Made by a program: the position numbers and the translations under genes. Positions 22,489 through 33,703 of a DNA stretch of 64,000 nucleotides are shown piece after piece; positions within the stretch are counted from its first letter, which is position 1, and every line of letters begins with the position of its first letter. The notes beneath the pieces are model-generated. The model was not told the DNA's origin and made no database searches. It was given only the letters and a program-made list of their open reading frames with translations. The DNA is from Avena insularis. Lineage: Eukaryota; Streptophyta; Magnoliopsida; Poales; Poaceae. Location of the stretch: assembly GCA_023614405.1 (NCBI GenBank), contig CM042692.1:118537503-118601502 (forward strand). The letters are read 5' to 3'.

Positions 22489-23690
22489 CGCTGTGTTTGG
22501 ATGTAAGAATTCGACCTTGGAATCGTGGAATCTGGAATTCATGATCTGTTTCCGCTGTTTGGATTGCGCTCAGAATTGTTGGCCGGAAACTGAGAACAAT
22601 TCCATGCCCCCTTCCGCGCGTGTAACGAGCCCGCCCGCGATTCCGACCTCGGACCCTCGGAAACGCACGGAAACGGACCCCCGCGTACCTGTTCGGCAGA
22701 GAAAAAACATAGCGCAGCTCGACCGTGGCTAGGAGGACCTTCTACGGCGCCGGCGCCAGTAAGGTATTCCCCGCCGTCCTCTCTCTCCCACCTTTCCCGC
22801 CGTCCTCTCCACCTTAACCTCCGAGGGTGACTCGCGTGAGCCCCGTCTGTCCACTTCCCAGACTAGTAGTAACTCTAGATCAACCGGAAGGGAACACGAC
22901 CCAGGTGAACGGCAGAGTCCCCTGGCCCTTCCCAAGTAGTCCTCTCTCTCTGGCCCTTCTTTTTTCCTTCCGATTTCTTTCATTCTCTGTCCGTGACCTG
23001 TAGATCAGAGTTCGCCTCCACAATGCTGCTTGATGCTGATGCTTCCGATTTTAGGATGCTGTGTGATGCTTCCGATTAGATGTTGTTGTCATCTTGTACG
23101 AGGACAAGGACGTGCCTAATCGAGGAGAGCATGGATAGGTATCTGGAACCAAGTCTATGGATGTACTAGGTAAATCATGACGAGATCAACAGGCCTGATC
23201 CAGCAATTTTAGGCATTGGAGTATGTTTTTGCCTGATTGGTTTCAGTGACAAATATATAATTAAGCTCTTGTTTTCATATACGTTTTGCAAGTTCAAGTT
23301 CACTGGATTTGGGGATCATCATTTTTTTTTCTATTTTCTGTGTATTTGGACAATTATTATCCATGTTGTAATTGTTTTTGTTGTGACTTTATTCGGAATA
23401 TTTTAATGTCATTACATGTGAAAATAATATATAAATATTCAGATATACACATACTATTTTCCCATATACGAGCAGATCAGTTTATATTGCCCAAATTCAA
23501 CAAAATATTCAATTCCATTATTTGTACATCCAAACAGGAATTGGAAATTGGTGCTTCTCTTCAATTCTAACAGCAAATTCCATACACATCCAAACAAAAG
23601 AATTAGAATTGTAGTCATTTCCTTTTCATCTTAGATTTGGAATTTCTATCTCAATTCAATTCTAAAATTCATACATCCAAAAACACAGCG
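22489..23690. mobile_element. Non-autonomous PIF/Harbinger-type element
   Basis: It starts CGCTGTGTTTGGATGTAAG after TTA (22486-22488) and ends with the reverse complement of CGCTGTGTTTTTGGATGTAT before TTA (23691-23693). The TIRs and the 3-bp TTA duplication fit PIF/Harbinger. The 1202 bases hold no transposase frame. Removing it and one TTA rejoins the flanking sequence (TATTGACACTATTA with AAGAAAATTGGC), supporting an insertion into older element DNA. Confidence 0.8.
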
Positions 23691-23878
23691 TTAAAGAAAA
23701 TTGGCAGAAAAACGACTTATCGTTTGGTAGTTTGCTTTTAGTCTTCGAAGGCAAAATTCCAGTGTTTGGTTCCGCTATGCCTGTGTGATTTCTCAGCTCT
23801 AATCACCCCCTAACTGTTATGCCTGGGTGATTTCCGCGCGTAGCGTTTGGTTCGATCTCGATCCTCGCCGGTGGTCAG

Positions 23879-24165
23879 CTACTCGGCAATGGCGTCGAGG
23901 TCCGGCACGAAGTCCCGCCCCAGGCTGGGGCGCTGCCAGGAGCTCTTAACTCTATCCCTCGTCGTGGCACCTCCGCCAACGCCGCCACCGGCGGCCGAGT
24001 CTGGGAACACGAGCGGGCTGTCGTGGTCACCCACAAGCGCGGTGCTGGCATGGATGGCGAGCGCGACCATCTCCTCTGCCTGAAGCGGCCTCCACTGCAT
24101 CACCGCGAGGAGCACGAAGTAGAGTTGCCCGAGCTACAGCTCTTCGTCGTGCGCCATGGCCGCCA
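23879..24165 (-). pseudogene. PADRE/DUF4228-like gene fragment, copy 1
   Basis: On the minus strand a frame reads MAHDEEL, a stop, then LGQLYFVLLAV, PLQAEEMVALAIHASTAL and an Arg/Ser-containing C-terminus ending DLDAIAE and a stop at about 23879. The pattern GQLYFVLP, then PL-x-A-E-E-M-x-ALA, then a Ser/Ala-rich helix, is characteristic of plant PADRE (DUF4228) proteins, small stress-associated proteins of unclear biochemistry. The stop just before LGQLYF probably replaces a Glu codon (GAG to TAG), so this copy is broken. Its N-terminal half is absent. A second copy of the same block lies at 24.7-24.86 kb without that stop. Confidence 0.55.
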
Positions 24166-24419
24166 CCGCACCACCACAATGCGAGGGACCTGGCCGATGC
24201 GGGCTGCGGGCTTCTTGTCGAGACTGGTGTGTTGTACGATGCGAGGGAGCTGCTTGCTCGGCTGCAGATCGGCCACACCGAGGCAAAGAATCGAGATGTG
24301 AATGGCCTCCTTGATGCTCTGCGCGATGACGAGAAGAGTGTGTTGTTGGCGTCACCGGGCGCGACGTCCGGGCGGGCGAGAAACGTGGCGTCAAGGCGGG
24401 CGAGGAACACATCGTACAC

Positions 24420-24690
24420 AGCGTCAACGAACTCCCCGTACGCGACGGAGGTCCGGCCGTCCGGGTGGAGCGGGTCGAGCAGGCCGCGCCAGCCGTCCGT
24501 GCCGTATAGCCACTGCCACGCCGCTGCGATGTCCCCACGCGGTGACGGACTATCAGGTGGCACCGGCTAGAACAACCGCGAGGACAAGTCGACCTGCTCC
24601 TGCAACGATGCCACGACCGCAACGTCGCCACTGGCCCTGGCAGCCGCAGCAGCGGCGCCTACCGTCTCCTCCACATGGGATGATCTAGGC
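24420..24690 (-). pseudogene. Phospholipase A1/lipase class 3-like N-terminal fragment
   Basis: Minus strand, around 24465-24545: the reading GDIAAAWQWLYGTDGWRG followed by LLDPLHPD and YGEFVDAVYDVF matches the start of plant class II phospholipase A1 / lipase-3 proteins, which open with a W-x2-L-x-G-x3-W-x-GLLDPLD block followed by a YGE-x2-x-A-x-YD helix. The catalytic GXSXG region is not present anywhere nearby, so only the N-terminus was kept. Upstream (24564-24690 in minus orientation) an Ala/Val-rich stretch could be a transit peptide, interrupted by one stop. After YDVF the frame passes into unrelated sequence. Nonfunctional; the identity is moderately supported. Confidence 0.5.
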
Positions 24691-24699
24691 CATCTCATC

Positions 24700-24870
24700 C
24701 GCCTACGGCGGCCACCGCTGCATCACCACGGGGAGCACGAAGTAGAGCTGCCCGGACTGCAGCTCCTCATCGTGCGCCACGGTGGCAGTAGCTCCTCGTC
24801 GTGCGCCACGGTCGCCACTGCACTGCCAGAATGCGAAGCCTTGGGCACGAATAGAGCAGCTATCGCCATA
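24700..24870 (-). pseudogene. PADRE/DUF4228-like gene fragment, copy 2
   Basis: Minus strand, near 24716-24780: VAHDEELQSGQLYFVLPVVM, the same block as in copy 1 but with no stop before it and with the conserved FVLP intact. Upstream, a segment of about 27 bases encoding VAHDEEL is duplicated in tandem with a frame change. The two PADRE-like copies flank the lipase-like fragment, so a segment was duplicated within the element or acquired twice. Confidence 0.5.
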
Positions 24871-25000
24871 GAGGAGGGTATAAGGAAGAAATTAGCAATG
24901 GTAATCAAGAAAGAGGCATGCACGCCTAGAGCTAACTGTTGGTACCCGCGGAGAAAAAATCGGTCGCTTTTTGCCCGCTTTAAAGTTCATGCGAGCCTTT

Positions 25001-27514
25001 TGTAACACCCTGAATTGGTCCTATGCAGATTTTAGCGATTACCGCCAAACCCGAATCGAAACGATTCGATGATGCCCACCGGGCACTTGGGTGTAGGTGG
25101 AAAATGAATTAGTACCACTACACAATAGTTCACGATGGAACCCACAAGAATATATATACACAACAACGACTCAGCGAGTTAAGAAGATATACAGTACAAA
25201 TATCCAAATCACCTTGAAAACGATACAACGTTCGAGCACGGATAAGAAGCAAATTGAGCCGGAGTCCTGAGGAATAACAAATGGCATCCATAACCCTGCC
25301 CAGGCCAAGCCGGAAGGGTAACCTTGTTAACGTCGTCAAACTCATACATGTCAAACAAAAGGGGTGCTAACAAAGGGCAAATGAAAAAGGGAGCGGTTAG
25401 TACTGAGGCTAGTACACGGCGAGTCTTAGAATTCGACGGATCTTGCCTGCATAGGTATGGTGGACTGAAGCGACAGTGAAGCATGCACTTAACAACCTAT
25501 GGAGACTCGATACAACTGTCGGTTATCATAGAGGGATAAGAAAGACCTATTTGGAACCAACCTGATACTAACAACAAATATACCCATCCCGGTATTTCTC
25601 CCTCAAGACCAAACAAGGAAGTCCTTCTAAGGAAACTCACACAGTTGGCTATTCATTCCATGGTGGTTATCCAACTTACTATTCATGTCAGATCCAAGTC
25701 AAATTATAACAGTAATTCTTTAGTGTAAGTTGTCTATGATCGAGAAACTGTGCTCCAAGTCGTCCATAACAGCAGACATGGATTTTCGAAAAGATTTAAC
25801 TCTGCAGGGATGCACCAAAGTATCCACAGACACTTTCACCCTCGTATGGCAGATCGGGTATGTGCCAGATAAAGTAATACACACCCATCGGTATGTCGGC
25901 GGGGCTTCAGACACGAAGTTTCCCAGACCAAAGCAAATACATGGGGCCACCCTACTAAGCTACCTGAAACAAAGTCGGTCGGCTCCGAGACAGACCTAGG
26001 GTTTATGCCAATGGCTGTAAACGACTGGGAACCTCAAAGTATGACAGAGCTTATCGATACCATGAAAACATTCCATAGTTGTTCCTAAATAGTACAGTAG
26101 TAAACCGTTCCTCGAACAACAGTAGTAAATAAACCAGTAATACATGGCATAAGTATAGGATAGTAATAACACCCTAAACTAGTTTGTGGCCCCTAGTACA
26201 GTACATTGAAATCAGGTAATAAGCTGGTAGAGGTTCCCATACACCCCACATGTGGTTAGCGCGCTCGGTCTTGGAACAGGTGTCAAGAACTCAGGTCCTA
26301 GGTGAACGCAAGTCGGAAGGATAAGAGCTAGATCTCAACTATTACCCATTGATGCCGCTTTATTAATTATATCTACTTCTAACATTTAATTATCAAGTGA
26401 TAAGTGAAACCATGATTATCTCCACCATTAAGCATGTACCAACCTCCCAACAACGGTGGAACTCGACGACTCGACCCAACACCTAAGCAAGCAACCACGA
26501 CTCGTAAGGCCAACTATCTACCAAACAACGGGCAACAGGAAGTGACCAAGACAATATAGGTTGCAGGGGATATCAATGGTATCAAAACTAAAGCATCGAT
26601 AACAAGGATAACAATAGATCAACATGAGGAAGTAAAGACTACAAATGAAAAATAGGTAGAAAAAGGGAGAATGCTCGCCTAGAAATCACTGTTGAAGATT
26701 CATCCGAAGAACGGTTCGAAGCTCGCATGAACTCAACATCCTAATCCATGAAGAAGCAAAGCACTAAAAGTAACACCGGATATACAATTTAATACTACGG
26801 CAGAAGATCCGGCATGTTCATGATATGGTTCGTGACATGGCAAAGATGCGATGCAACTATGCAATATTAAGTGGAATCTGAATCCCTACAATTAGACAGT
26901 TCATGTTTTTAGATACCCCGTAATTTAAATATTGACTTAACAAGGCAAATCATGTCATCGGTGAGCTACACAAATTTAAATGGAGTCGAGATAAAACAAA
27001 TATAGCACACACATATACTCAATATTTAGTTATTAGGTGAATCGACAAATACCCCCAAACCACAAAATATGTATGCAATCATGAACAATTAATATGCAAC
27101 AAGATAGACGTCATATTACAAAAATAGGGATGGGTTTAGGTAGAGTCACACATTTGGGGTTTGAAGATCTTGGGTTTGGAGTGGTAGGCTAGGGTTTTGG
27201 GGCAAGGGAGTGGTAGGTGGCTGCGGGCTGGGCTTTCGTGCCTGGCCGGCGGCTGCCTCCCCCAGGTTTGACAAAAATGCTTTCTTATTTAATTTTATTT
27301 TACAAAAACTTTTTCAAATAGTTTTAGAAAAACAAAATATCCGAGAAGACCGGGGTTTTAATTTGAAATTGATGGAGTGGCTAATGAGAAAACAACATAG
27401 GCTTTTGGTGAAAATATTTAGAGGATATAAATATGCATGATGATGTCATGATGATGATGATGCACAAGTAAAAACAATAACGGTTTTCTAGTAGTGGTTT
27501 TACCGGATGCTACA
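25001..27514. mobile_element. Probable solo LTR (about 2.5 kb)
   Basis: It begins TGTAACACCC and ends GGATGCTACA, i.e. TG...CA with the imperfect inverted termini TGTAACA / TGTAGCA common to several cereal Gypsy LTRs. The flanks CCTTT (24996-25000) and CCTGT (27515-27519) match in four of five bases, compatible with a mutated 5-bp target duplication. It carries no gag or pol frame and no second LTR is nearby. Which strand is the transcribed one is undecided. Confidence 0.6.
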
Positions 27515-27685
27515 CCTGTCCCCGCAAAAACGCCCAAAATCGATGTTTCTAATGGGCCAACTTTTGGGTTGCTTTAAAAACCGTGTTGTGCAGAAATTCG
27601 GTGTGACCCAGCAAAACAAACGGGCCAAATTCTTCCCTCTCATGCGAGTAACGAGAATCCGGCCTATCAAACACGCCCATTATAA

Positions 27686-27821
27686 AAAACATCCTTTTGC
27701 TACTATTCGGCTCAATAGTTACATGTTTGGTGCCCGACCTCGCCGTGTTTTTCAAAACATCTTTTTGCTACTATTCGGCTCAACAGTTACATGTTTGGTG
27801 CCCGACCTCGCCGTGTTTTTC
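27686..27821. repeat. 68-bp tandem duplication
   Basis: The sequence containing GCTACTATTCGGCTCAA and GGTGCCCGACCTCGCCGTG occurs twice with a 68-base offset (GCTACTATT at 27699 and 27767). Only a few bases differ. It lies just outside the proposed right terminal repeat of the composite element. Confidence 0.85.
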
Positions 27822-27954
27822 CGTCCGCATGGTTGGACCACCATGGACGACAGCCAACCACGATCTACGGTTACGTAGGGATAGCTGCCATGCTCTGCTG
27901 CAAAACCTAGACATCCAATTAACTGGGTTATCAGCTCACTACCAAGTATGGTTA

Positions 27955-30404
27955 GAGCATCTACTTGTTCCTCCTAATATGGTGTTCGACAGTAGACTGT
28001 ATGGAGGGAACCATATGATTTTTTATTATGGCGGTAGACCCAGTCACACCCTCAACACTAAAGAGAGTGGAGAGACTGTCGGGTGGTTGGGACCAAAGAT
28101 GGTAGCCGATGCCCTCGATTGCCTCCCTATGGGTTGGGGTTGGTCTGGGGATGCCAGGTAACTTTTGAGTCCCCGTCGGATGAAAATATGTTTTTTGGGG
28201 GTGGAGGGGTTGGAGGACTATGCGAGTTTTTTTGCGCCAACGCCCCCATTGCCCGCTTAGGGGGGGCCTTTAGGAGAGGTGAGTGGAGATGCTCTTAGTT
28301 CCCCATCCGATCTTGTGCTAGTCGCCAGGAGACGGGAACCTCGTATATGCGCCCATGGTGCAATTTCTATTTTCAAAATATTAGGGCGTCTCACCAGCGA
28401 CTCCCAACCCGGCACCCAACCGAGTTGGGGGTGGAGACCAAAATTTGGCCTGCACCATCGGCCCGCAACCGCTGCTGGCAGATTGGACCACCCACCAATC
28501 TGTCCGGCACCCCTTGCCTCCCTATCAATCAGGGGATGGGCTAGAGCTTCCAACAATGCACAGTAATGCGTGCCACGCTAGAAAGACAACTATGGACCCC
28601 CTTGCCACTGACCCAAGGGAAACCCCAACCCCCATGGCCCCTCCCGTCTTCCTTTCCTACCACCCTGTGAATCGCCGTCGGCCATCTCCAACCCACTGCT
28701 GGCCATCCTTGCCCAGTATCACCTAGTAGTCAACCACATGGTTCTTGCAGCCGATTGAGCGCCACTGACGGTGTCCTAGCGCATCACCTGCCACCGGCCG
28801 ACGACAGCCTGCCTCTGCTCTCTTCAGAGGTCGTTCCCATAGGTCGCATACCCGCGTCAACCCGACTATTTTTTGGGGTTGCATCATGGCTAGAAGCCGC
28901 GCCCCTCGACCACGAACCACATCGAGATCGGCATGCACACAAGGTGCTCAACCTTTTGACTAGGTCATGGATAGTGGCGATGAGCTCATGACTATGCAAG
29001 AGGAGGCCGGCACGCAAGCCGATGAGGCAGAGCATAATATGATCATCGGCAACCTCATTCGCCTACACGCTAGCCTGCGAGCTCCTCGGTGTGGAGGCTT
29101 AGTGCCGAGGAAGAAGAAGAAGAATAGAGACTGGTAGCGCCTAGCCGGCATGTTGATGTTGGAGATGGATTATTTTCAAGATGATGCAACCCATGGGTCT
29201 ACTGTGTTTCGATGCCGGTTTAGAATGAACAAGGAGTTGTTCATGAAGATTGTGCATGGTGTGTGAGAGTTTGATCCATATTTCATTTACAAGAAGGATT
29301 GTACCTACTTGGTTGGTTTCACCTCTGTTCACAAGTGCACGGCTGTCTTGCGATGTTTTGCATACAGAGCTCATGCAGATACATGAGATGACTACCTGTC
29401 GTATGGAAGAATTACCCTTTTGCTTAGCAAGGTATGTACAAAGGCCATACTAGAGAATGAAATGTGATACTAGAGGCTATGGAAGATCATGACTTGTGGA
29501 TTTGGCATACTTTCTTTGGCATGACAGGATTGCACAATGACATCAACATGTTGCAGTGGTCTCTAGTGTTTGGCAGACTTATAGAAGGTCATTCCCTGAT
29601 GGTAAACTTTGTGGTCAATGGCAGGGAATACACCAATGGCTACTACCTAGTCGATGGTATTTATCCTAGATGGTCCACCTTCGTGAATAAAATCCCTGAC
29701 CCACATACTAACGCAAGAGCTTGGTTTTCCAAGTGCGAGGATGCTTGGAGGAAGGATGGCGAGCAAACATTTTGTGTGTTCCAAGATTGCTTTGCTATCA
29801 TTTGGTATCCTGCTCTAACCTGGTCAACATCATAGATGTGGAAGGTGATAAATGCTTGTGTGATCATGCATAATATGATCACCGAGAGTGAGCATGATGC
29901 TACAGTGGTTGCGTTGCCCTTTGAGGCATGGGCCCTCTTGCTAAGGTCGATCACAAGGTGCCGACTATTTTTAGTGCTTTCTTCGCCATGCATCTAGAAA
30001 TCCACGACGATCAAGTTTACGTAGCTACTAGAAGATCTCGTCGAGCAATTGTGGGTGCTCAGAGGAAATGTACATCAAAACCACCCAGCCAACGGAACCC
30101 CTGCTGCTTGATCTATTTTAAATTTTCATTTATGTAAATTATCGTGTGAATTAGTTCACTTCAAACATTCAATTTGATGAAATAGACTTGATTTTATTTG
30201 CAATTGTTGTAATAAACATGCTCCAATTGTGTGACCTATTTTAAATTTGAACGTTTTTATCCACGGCGTGATCGTTAGGCCCTATCGTTGGGGGTGCCAG
30301 TGGGGGTTGCTTCTCCAAACTGCTGACAGTTTATGCGTCGGCCCACAAAGTCACTGGCGGCGCGCTTGCCGGCCATCCTTTGGAGAGCGCTGGTGGAGAT
30401 ACTC
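27955..30404. mobile_element. Degenerate PIF/Harbinger element
   Basis: The left end GAGCATCTACTTGTTCC follows TTA (27952-27954). The right end GGTGGAGATACTC precedes TTA (30405-30407) and is the inverted counterpart of the common GAGCATCTCCA terminus. A second right-type end, GTGGAGATGCTC followed by TTA, lies at 28282-28297, so 27955-28294 could be a 340-bp MITE beside or inside the larger element. The interior carries a broken Plant_tran-type transposase. Which left end belongs to which right end is undecided. Confidence 0.6.
28978..29965 (+). pseudogene. Harbinger-type transposase pseudogene (Plant_tran family)
   Basis: Segments in several frames match the PIF/Harbinger nuclease family widespread in grasses: FRCRFRMNKELFMKIVHGV near 29215, EFDPYFIYKKDCTYLVGFTS near 29265, then MEDHDLWIWHTFFGM, NDINMLQ, YYLVDGIYPRWSTFV and FQDCFAIIWYPALTW in the 124-codon frame 29464-29835. 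YYLVDGIYP contains the second catalytic Asp. The stretch that should hold the first catalytic Asp (an S-I-D-C-M-H-W-type motif) is missing: the sequence jumps near 29395 from the upstream block directly to the ELPFCLARYVQ block. There are also stops after HGV and in the ADT*DDY block. The expected catalytic Glu motif reads EQTF. It cannot encode an active transposase. Confidence 0.75.
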
Positions 30405-32315
30405 TTAGTTTTATGTCATTAGCATCATTTGATAGATTAAAATGGAGGGAAGCAGACCAAAAAAAATGGGAAGGAGAAGGCTTATCTTCCCGTGGCTACG
30501 TCTCGGTTGTGCCATCTTTTTAGAGTCTTTGGTTTGGACGCATGCAACAGGCATTCAGGTCGTTTGGTATCCATCATTTGGGCTAGGAATCACGGAATTC
30601 ATTTCGTGATTCCAGTGTTATCTTGTTTGGCTGTCGCAGACTCGGGTATAGAATTCATTTACCAATTCTAGAGAATAGACACCTAGTACTTTCCAAATTC
30701 TTGTCCCGTACTCGTCATTTTCCCGGAATTTCCTCGCCCATCTCGCCCCGATGCTCTCTTCTTCGTCTCCCGAGCCACCTCGCCCATCACCACCTCGCCT
30801 CCACGACTCCCCGCCACCGACGACCACCGGTGACGTCTCCGCCCAGATCTCACGTCGAGTCCTCTTCCCCCTCGAGTCCGCTCCACGCCATGGCTCCTCC
30901 CACGGAGATCTCATCTCACCCATGCCTGTAGTGTCCCGCCTCCGGTGATCCGCCGTCGACCTCATCTGACCCACCTCGGCTAGGTATGTATCCTCCTCCA
31001 CCTCTCCTCGTTTACCCTTTTTCTCAGTTGTTCTTCCCCTTTTCTTAATTCTAACCCTAATCTCATCGGATCTGCAGTTTTAGCAGCACAATATCACCAT
31101 ATCAAGAACCTCAGGAGCAGCCGACCACGAGTTTTGACCTCCCACCTCGTTCCTAAGCTCTCACACGGTCCTCCACCTCGTCCCCTTAATCTGCCTCAGC
31201 AGCTACGGTAGGCTTTCGTACTCTTTTTCCCCTCTTTGATATTCTTGGTTGATTTTGACGACTACCTCAAAAAGCAACAAGGTGTTAATTTGGATTACAG
31301 TACCATATCGTTGTAGGTTGCATACTTGCACTGGATATATTATGGAGTTTATCGGTGTGATCATTTGAGTAAATTTTGTTTACTATAGTACTTTGTTGTT
31401 GTCCATATATCTCTCCTGCAAATTTTACTGGAGTGAGTCTTGTGCGAGAGGCCAAGTGTTTGCAGTTGATGCCAGATATTGTTTGCACTTTGCAGTGGTT
31501 TGTACGTCAGCCCTGGACTAGATGAATAGGTTGAGACGAGTGTTTGTGCTGCTCAAAATTCCACAACTTTTGTTCTCTCAATGTCAGGCCTGCTTATGCC
31601 TTTTGTTTGCTCTCTCAATACCAGGCCTTCTTATAACTTTTGTTTGCTCAAAGTTCCGCACTCGATAGTGGATCCTAGACATATCTTGCCAGGCGCCACT
31701 TCTCTGTACTTTAGTTTGGTATAAGATGTCGTAGGCTTACAGCAGCTGGAAAATAGAAACAAAGCTCACACGGGAGCTAACTGAAACTCGACCATGTTGT
31801 CCATGTAGAGCACAAGCCTGAAACTCCCTTTTTTTTCATAACATGGGCGACATATTCCCTATGATCTGATCCAATACAAACTGGTTTCTGATGTTTATGC
31901 CCGAGCTTGCTAATGCTTAAATTTTCCTGCTAATATATTGCATTATGTCGCTGTTTTATTATGGACTTTAAAGTTGGCTTGAAATTTGTATGGGCAAGCT
32001 ATAGAGTGGATTCCATTAAAAAAAAGCAACAAGAACTTGTCTCAGTTTTTGACACTTGTGCCAGCACAGAACAACACCAAGTTCTTGTGGTATTATAAAC
32101 TGTTGTGCTTCTGCAGCAAGTACCTCCATAAACTGCTGGTCTTATTTAATGATTATTTCACAATTCTGCTATTTCCATTGCATCTTGTATGCTTCTTTAT
32201 TGTTTTGTAGGTCCTCTCTTCTAGGATTTGCCCTCTTTTCCAGTCATAGAATTACTTCTGTCTGTCCATAGCTCTAATTATAATCTGAACTAGTTCTTTG
32301 TTGTGTTTATTGTAG

Positions 32316-33703
32316 ATGGTTGATCAACAAGTAGTGTTATATCATCAGAGGAGGAAGAAAAGAAAGAGGGCAGTAGCTGTTTTTTTGTTACTATAGATTC
32401 GGTAGCACAACATATCTATTGTAGGAGAAGGATTGTAGAACTTGGGGATTTTAGCGAGAAAGAGGCTGAGACTAGAATTAGAAAACAGATGCTTAGAAAC
32501 ATTTATATGGGTCCCAATCTATATTGCTATGATACCCTAAGGTTCACCAAAAGGTCCTTTTCTGACCTATGTGCTATCCTACGTGAAAGGGCTAGGCTGA
32601 AAGACACATTCTATGTTACTATTGAAGAAGCCGTAACTATTGTTTTGCTTATTCTTAGCCATGCCATGAAATTTAGGTTAATCCGTAGCACCTATAGGTG
32701 GACGCTTGAGCGAATAAGCAGACATTTCAATGAGGTGTTAGGAGCCATCATATCTTTATCTCATGAACTCATCAAGTTGCTAGACCCTTCTACTGAACTA
32801 CCCGAGGATTACAAATGGAGGTGGTTTCCTGATGGGCTTGGAGCTTTAGATGGCACACATGTTGATGTTCGTGTTCCGCTACACAAGCAAGGTAGATATA
32901 GGAATAGGAAGAAGGCCATAACAACAAATGTGTTGGGTGTTTGTGACCACAACATGAAGTTTTTTTATGTGTTGGCTGGCTGGGAAGGTTCAGCATCAGA
33001 TGGCAGAGTGTTGAGAGATGCAATGTTTAGAGAAGACTCTTTCAAAGTTCCAAATGGTAACTCCTATCTTAGTATGATACAAATTTTCACTAAATTTCTC
33101 AACTGAAGTCTAATGTGGGCTATTTTAATAAACCTTAGGAAAATATTACCTAGTAGATGCTGGATACACAAATGGTTTAGGCTTCTTTGCTCCATTCAGG
33201 AACACAAGATATCACTTGAAAGAGTGGGCAGCCAATGGGAATAATCCAGAAACTCCACAAGAGCTCTATAACCTGCGGCATGCAATTGCTAGAAACGTAG
33301 TTGAGAGTATTTGGGCTCTTTTAAAGATGAGATGGGCTATTCTCAGGATTAGTTCATTTTTTGGAATAAAAAATCAGGTACCATTCAATTTTTTTAATTC
33401 AAACCATTTGCTAGAATCTTTTTGAGTTTTGTGTATTAACATGCCATACTAACCTAATGGCAGATTCGAGTAATCAATGCTTGTTGCATACTGCATAACT
33501 TCCTAGCTGATAGGCAAAGAGAGATGGATGATCTGATGTTGCAAGAAGTGGATAATCAGCTAAACAATACTGCCATTGATGTGGACGAACCTGATATGAT
33601 TACGCACATTGAGGTGACAAATGAGTGGAATAACAGGAGATTGACCCTAGCTAGTGAGATGTGGGCTGATTATCAAGCTAGGCGTGGACAAGCAAATGCT
33701 TAA
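32316..33703 (+). pseudogene. PIF/Harbinger transposase (DDE_Tnp_4), nearly intact
   Basis: Three exons: to 33056, 33139-33377 and 33464-33703. Both introns have GT-AG borders and keep phase (VPN-G/KYYLVDAGY and NQ/IRVINACC). Counting from the internal Met at 32489, the DDE triad is complete: D121 in GALDGTHV, D196 in KYYLVDAGY and E245 in RNVVESIW. ILHNFLADR near the end is also typical. The likely true start, ATG 32316, follows a splice-acceptor-like TTGTAG and encodes a basic then hydrophobic stretch, but this frame stops at about 32394. The frame of the rest is open back to 32324, so one frameshift near 32390 separates start and body. This is the only defect seen; a shorter product from 32489 would keep the catalytic core. 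Confidence 0.85.

Larger units (their letters stand above)
22361..27678. mobile_element. Candidate composite TIR element carrying gene fragments
   Basis: The left end GGGCGTGTTTGGTTGCTCGG (22361-22380) and the reverse complement of 27659-27678, GGGCGTGTTTGATAGGCCGG, match at 15 or more of 20 positions. They resemble the terminal repeats of cereal Harbinger-like MITEs. Between them lie gene fragments, a nested 1.2-kb Harbinger-type element and a probable solo LTR. Without the two insertions the element would be about 1.6 kb. The immediate target-site duplication is not clear (TAG-like on the left, TTA-like on the right), so the boundaries are an inference. Confidence 0.5.

Noticed and set aside
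30618..31001. 127-codon minus-strand frame in the 5' part of the Harbinger element
   Set aside because: It is Arg/Gly-rich, opposite the element's transcribed leader, and lacks any domain.
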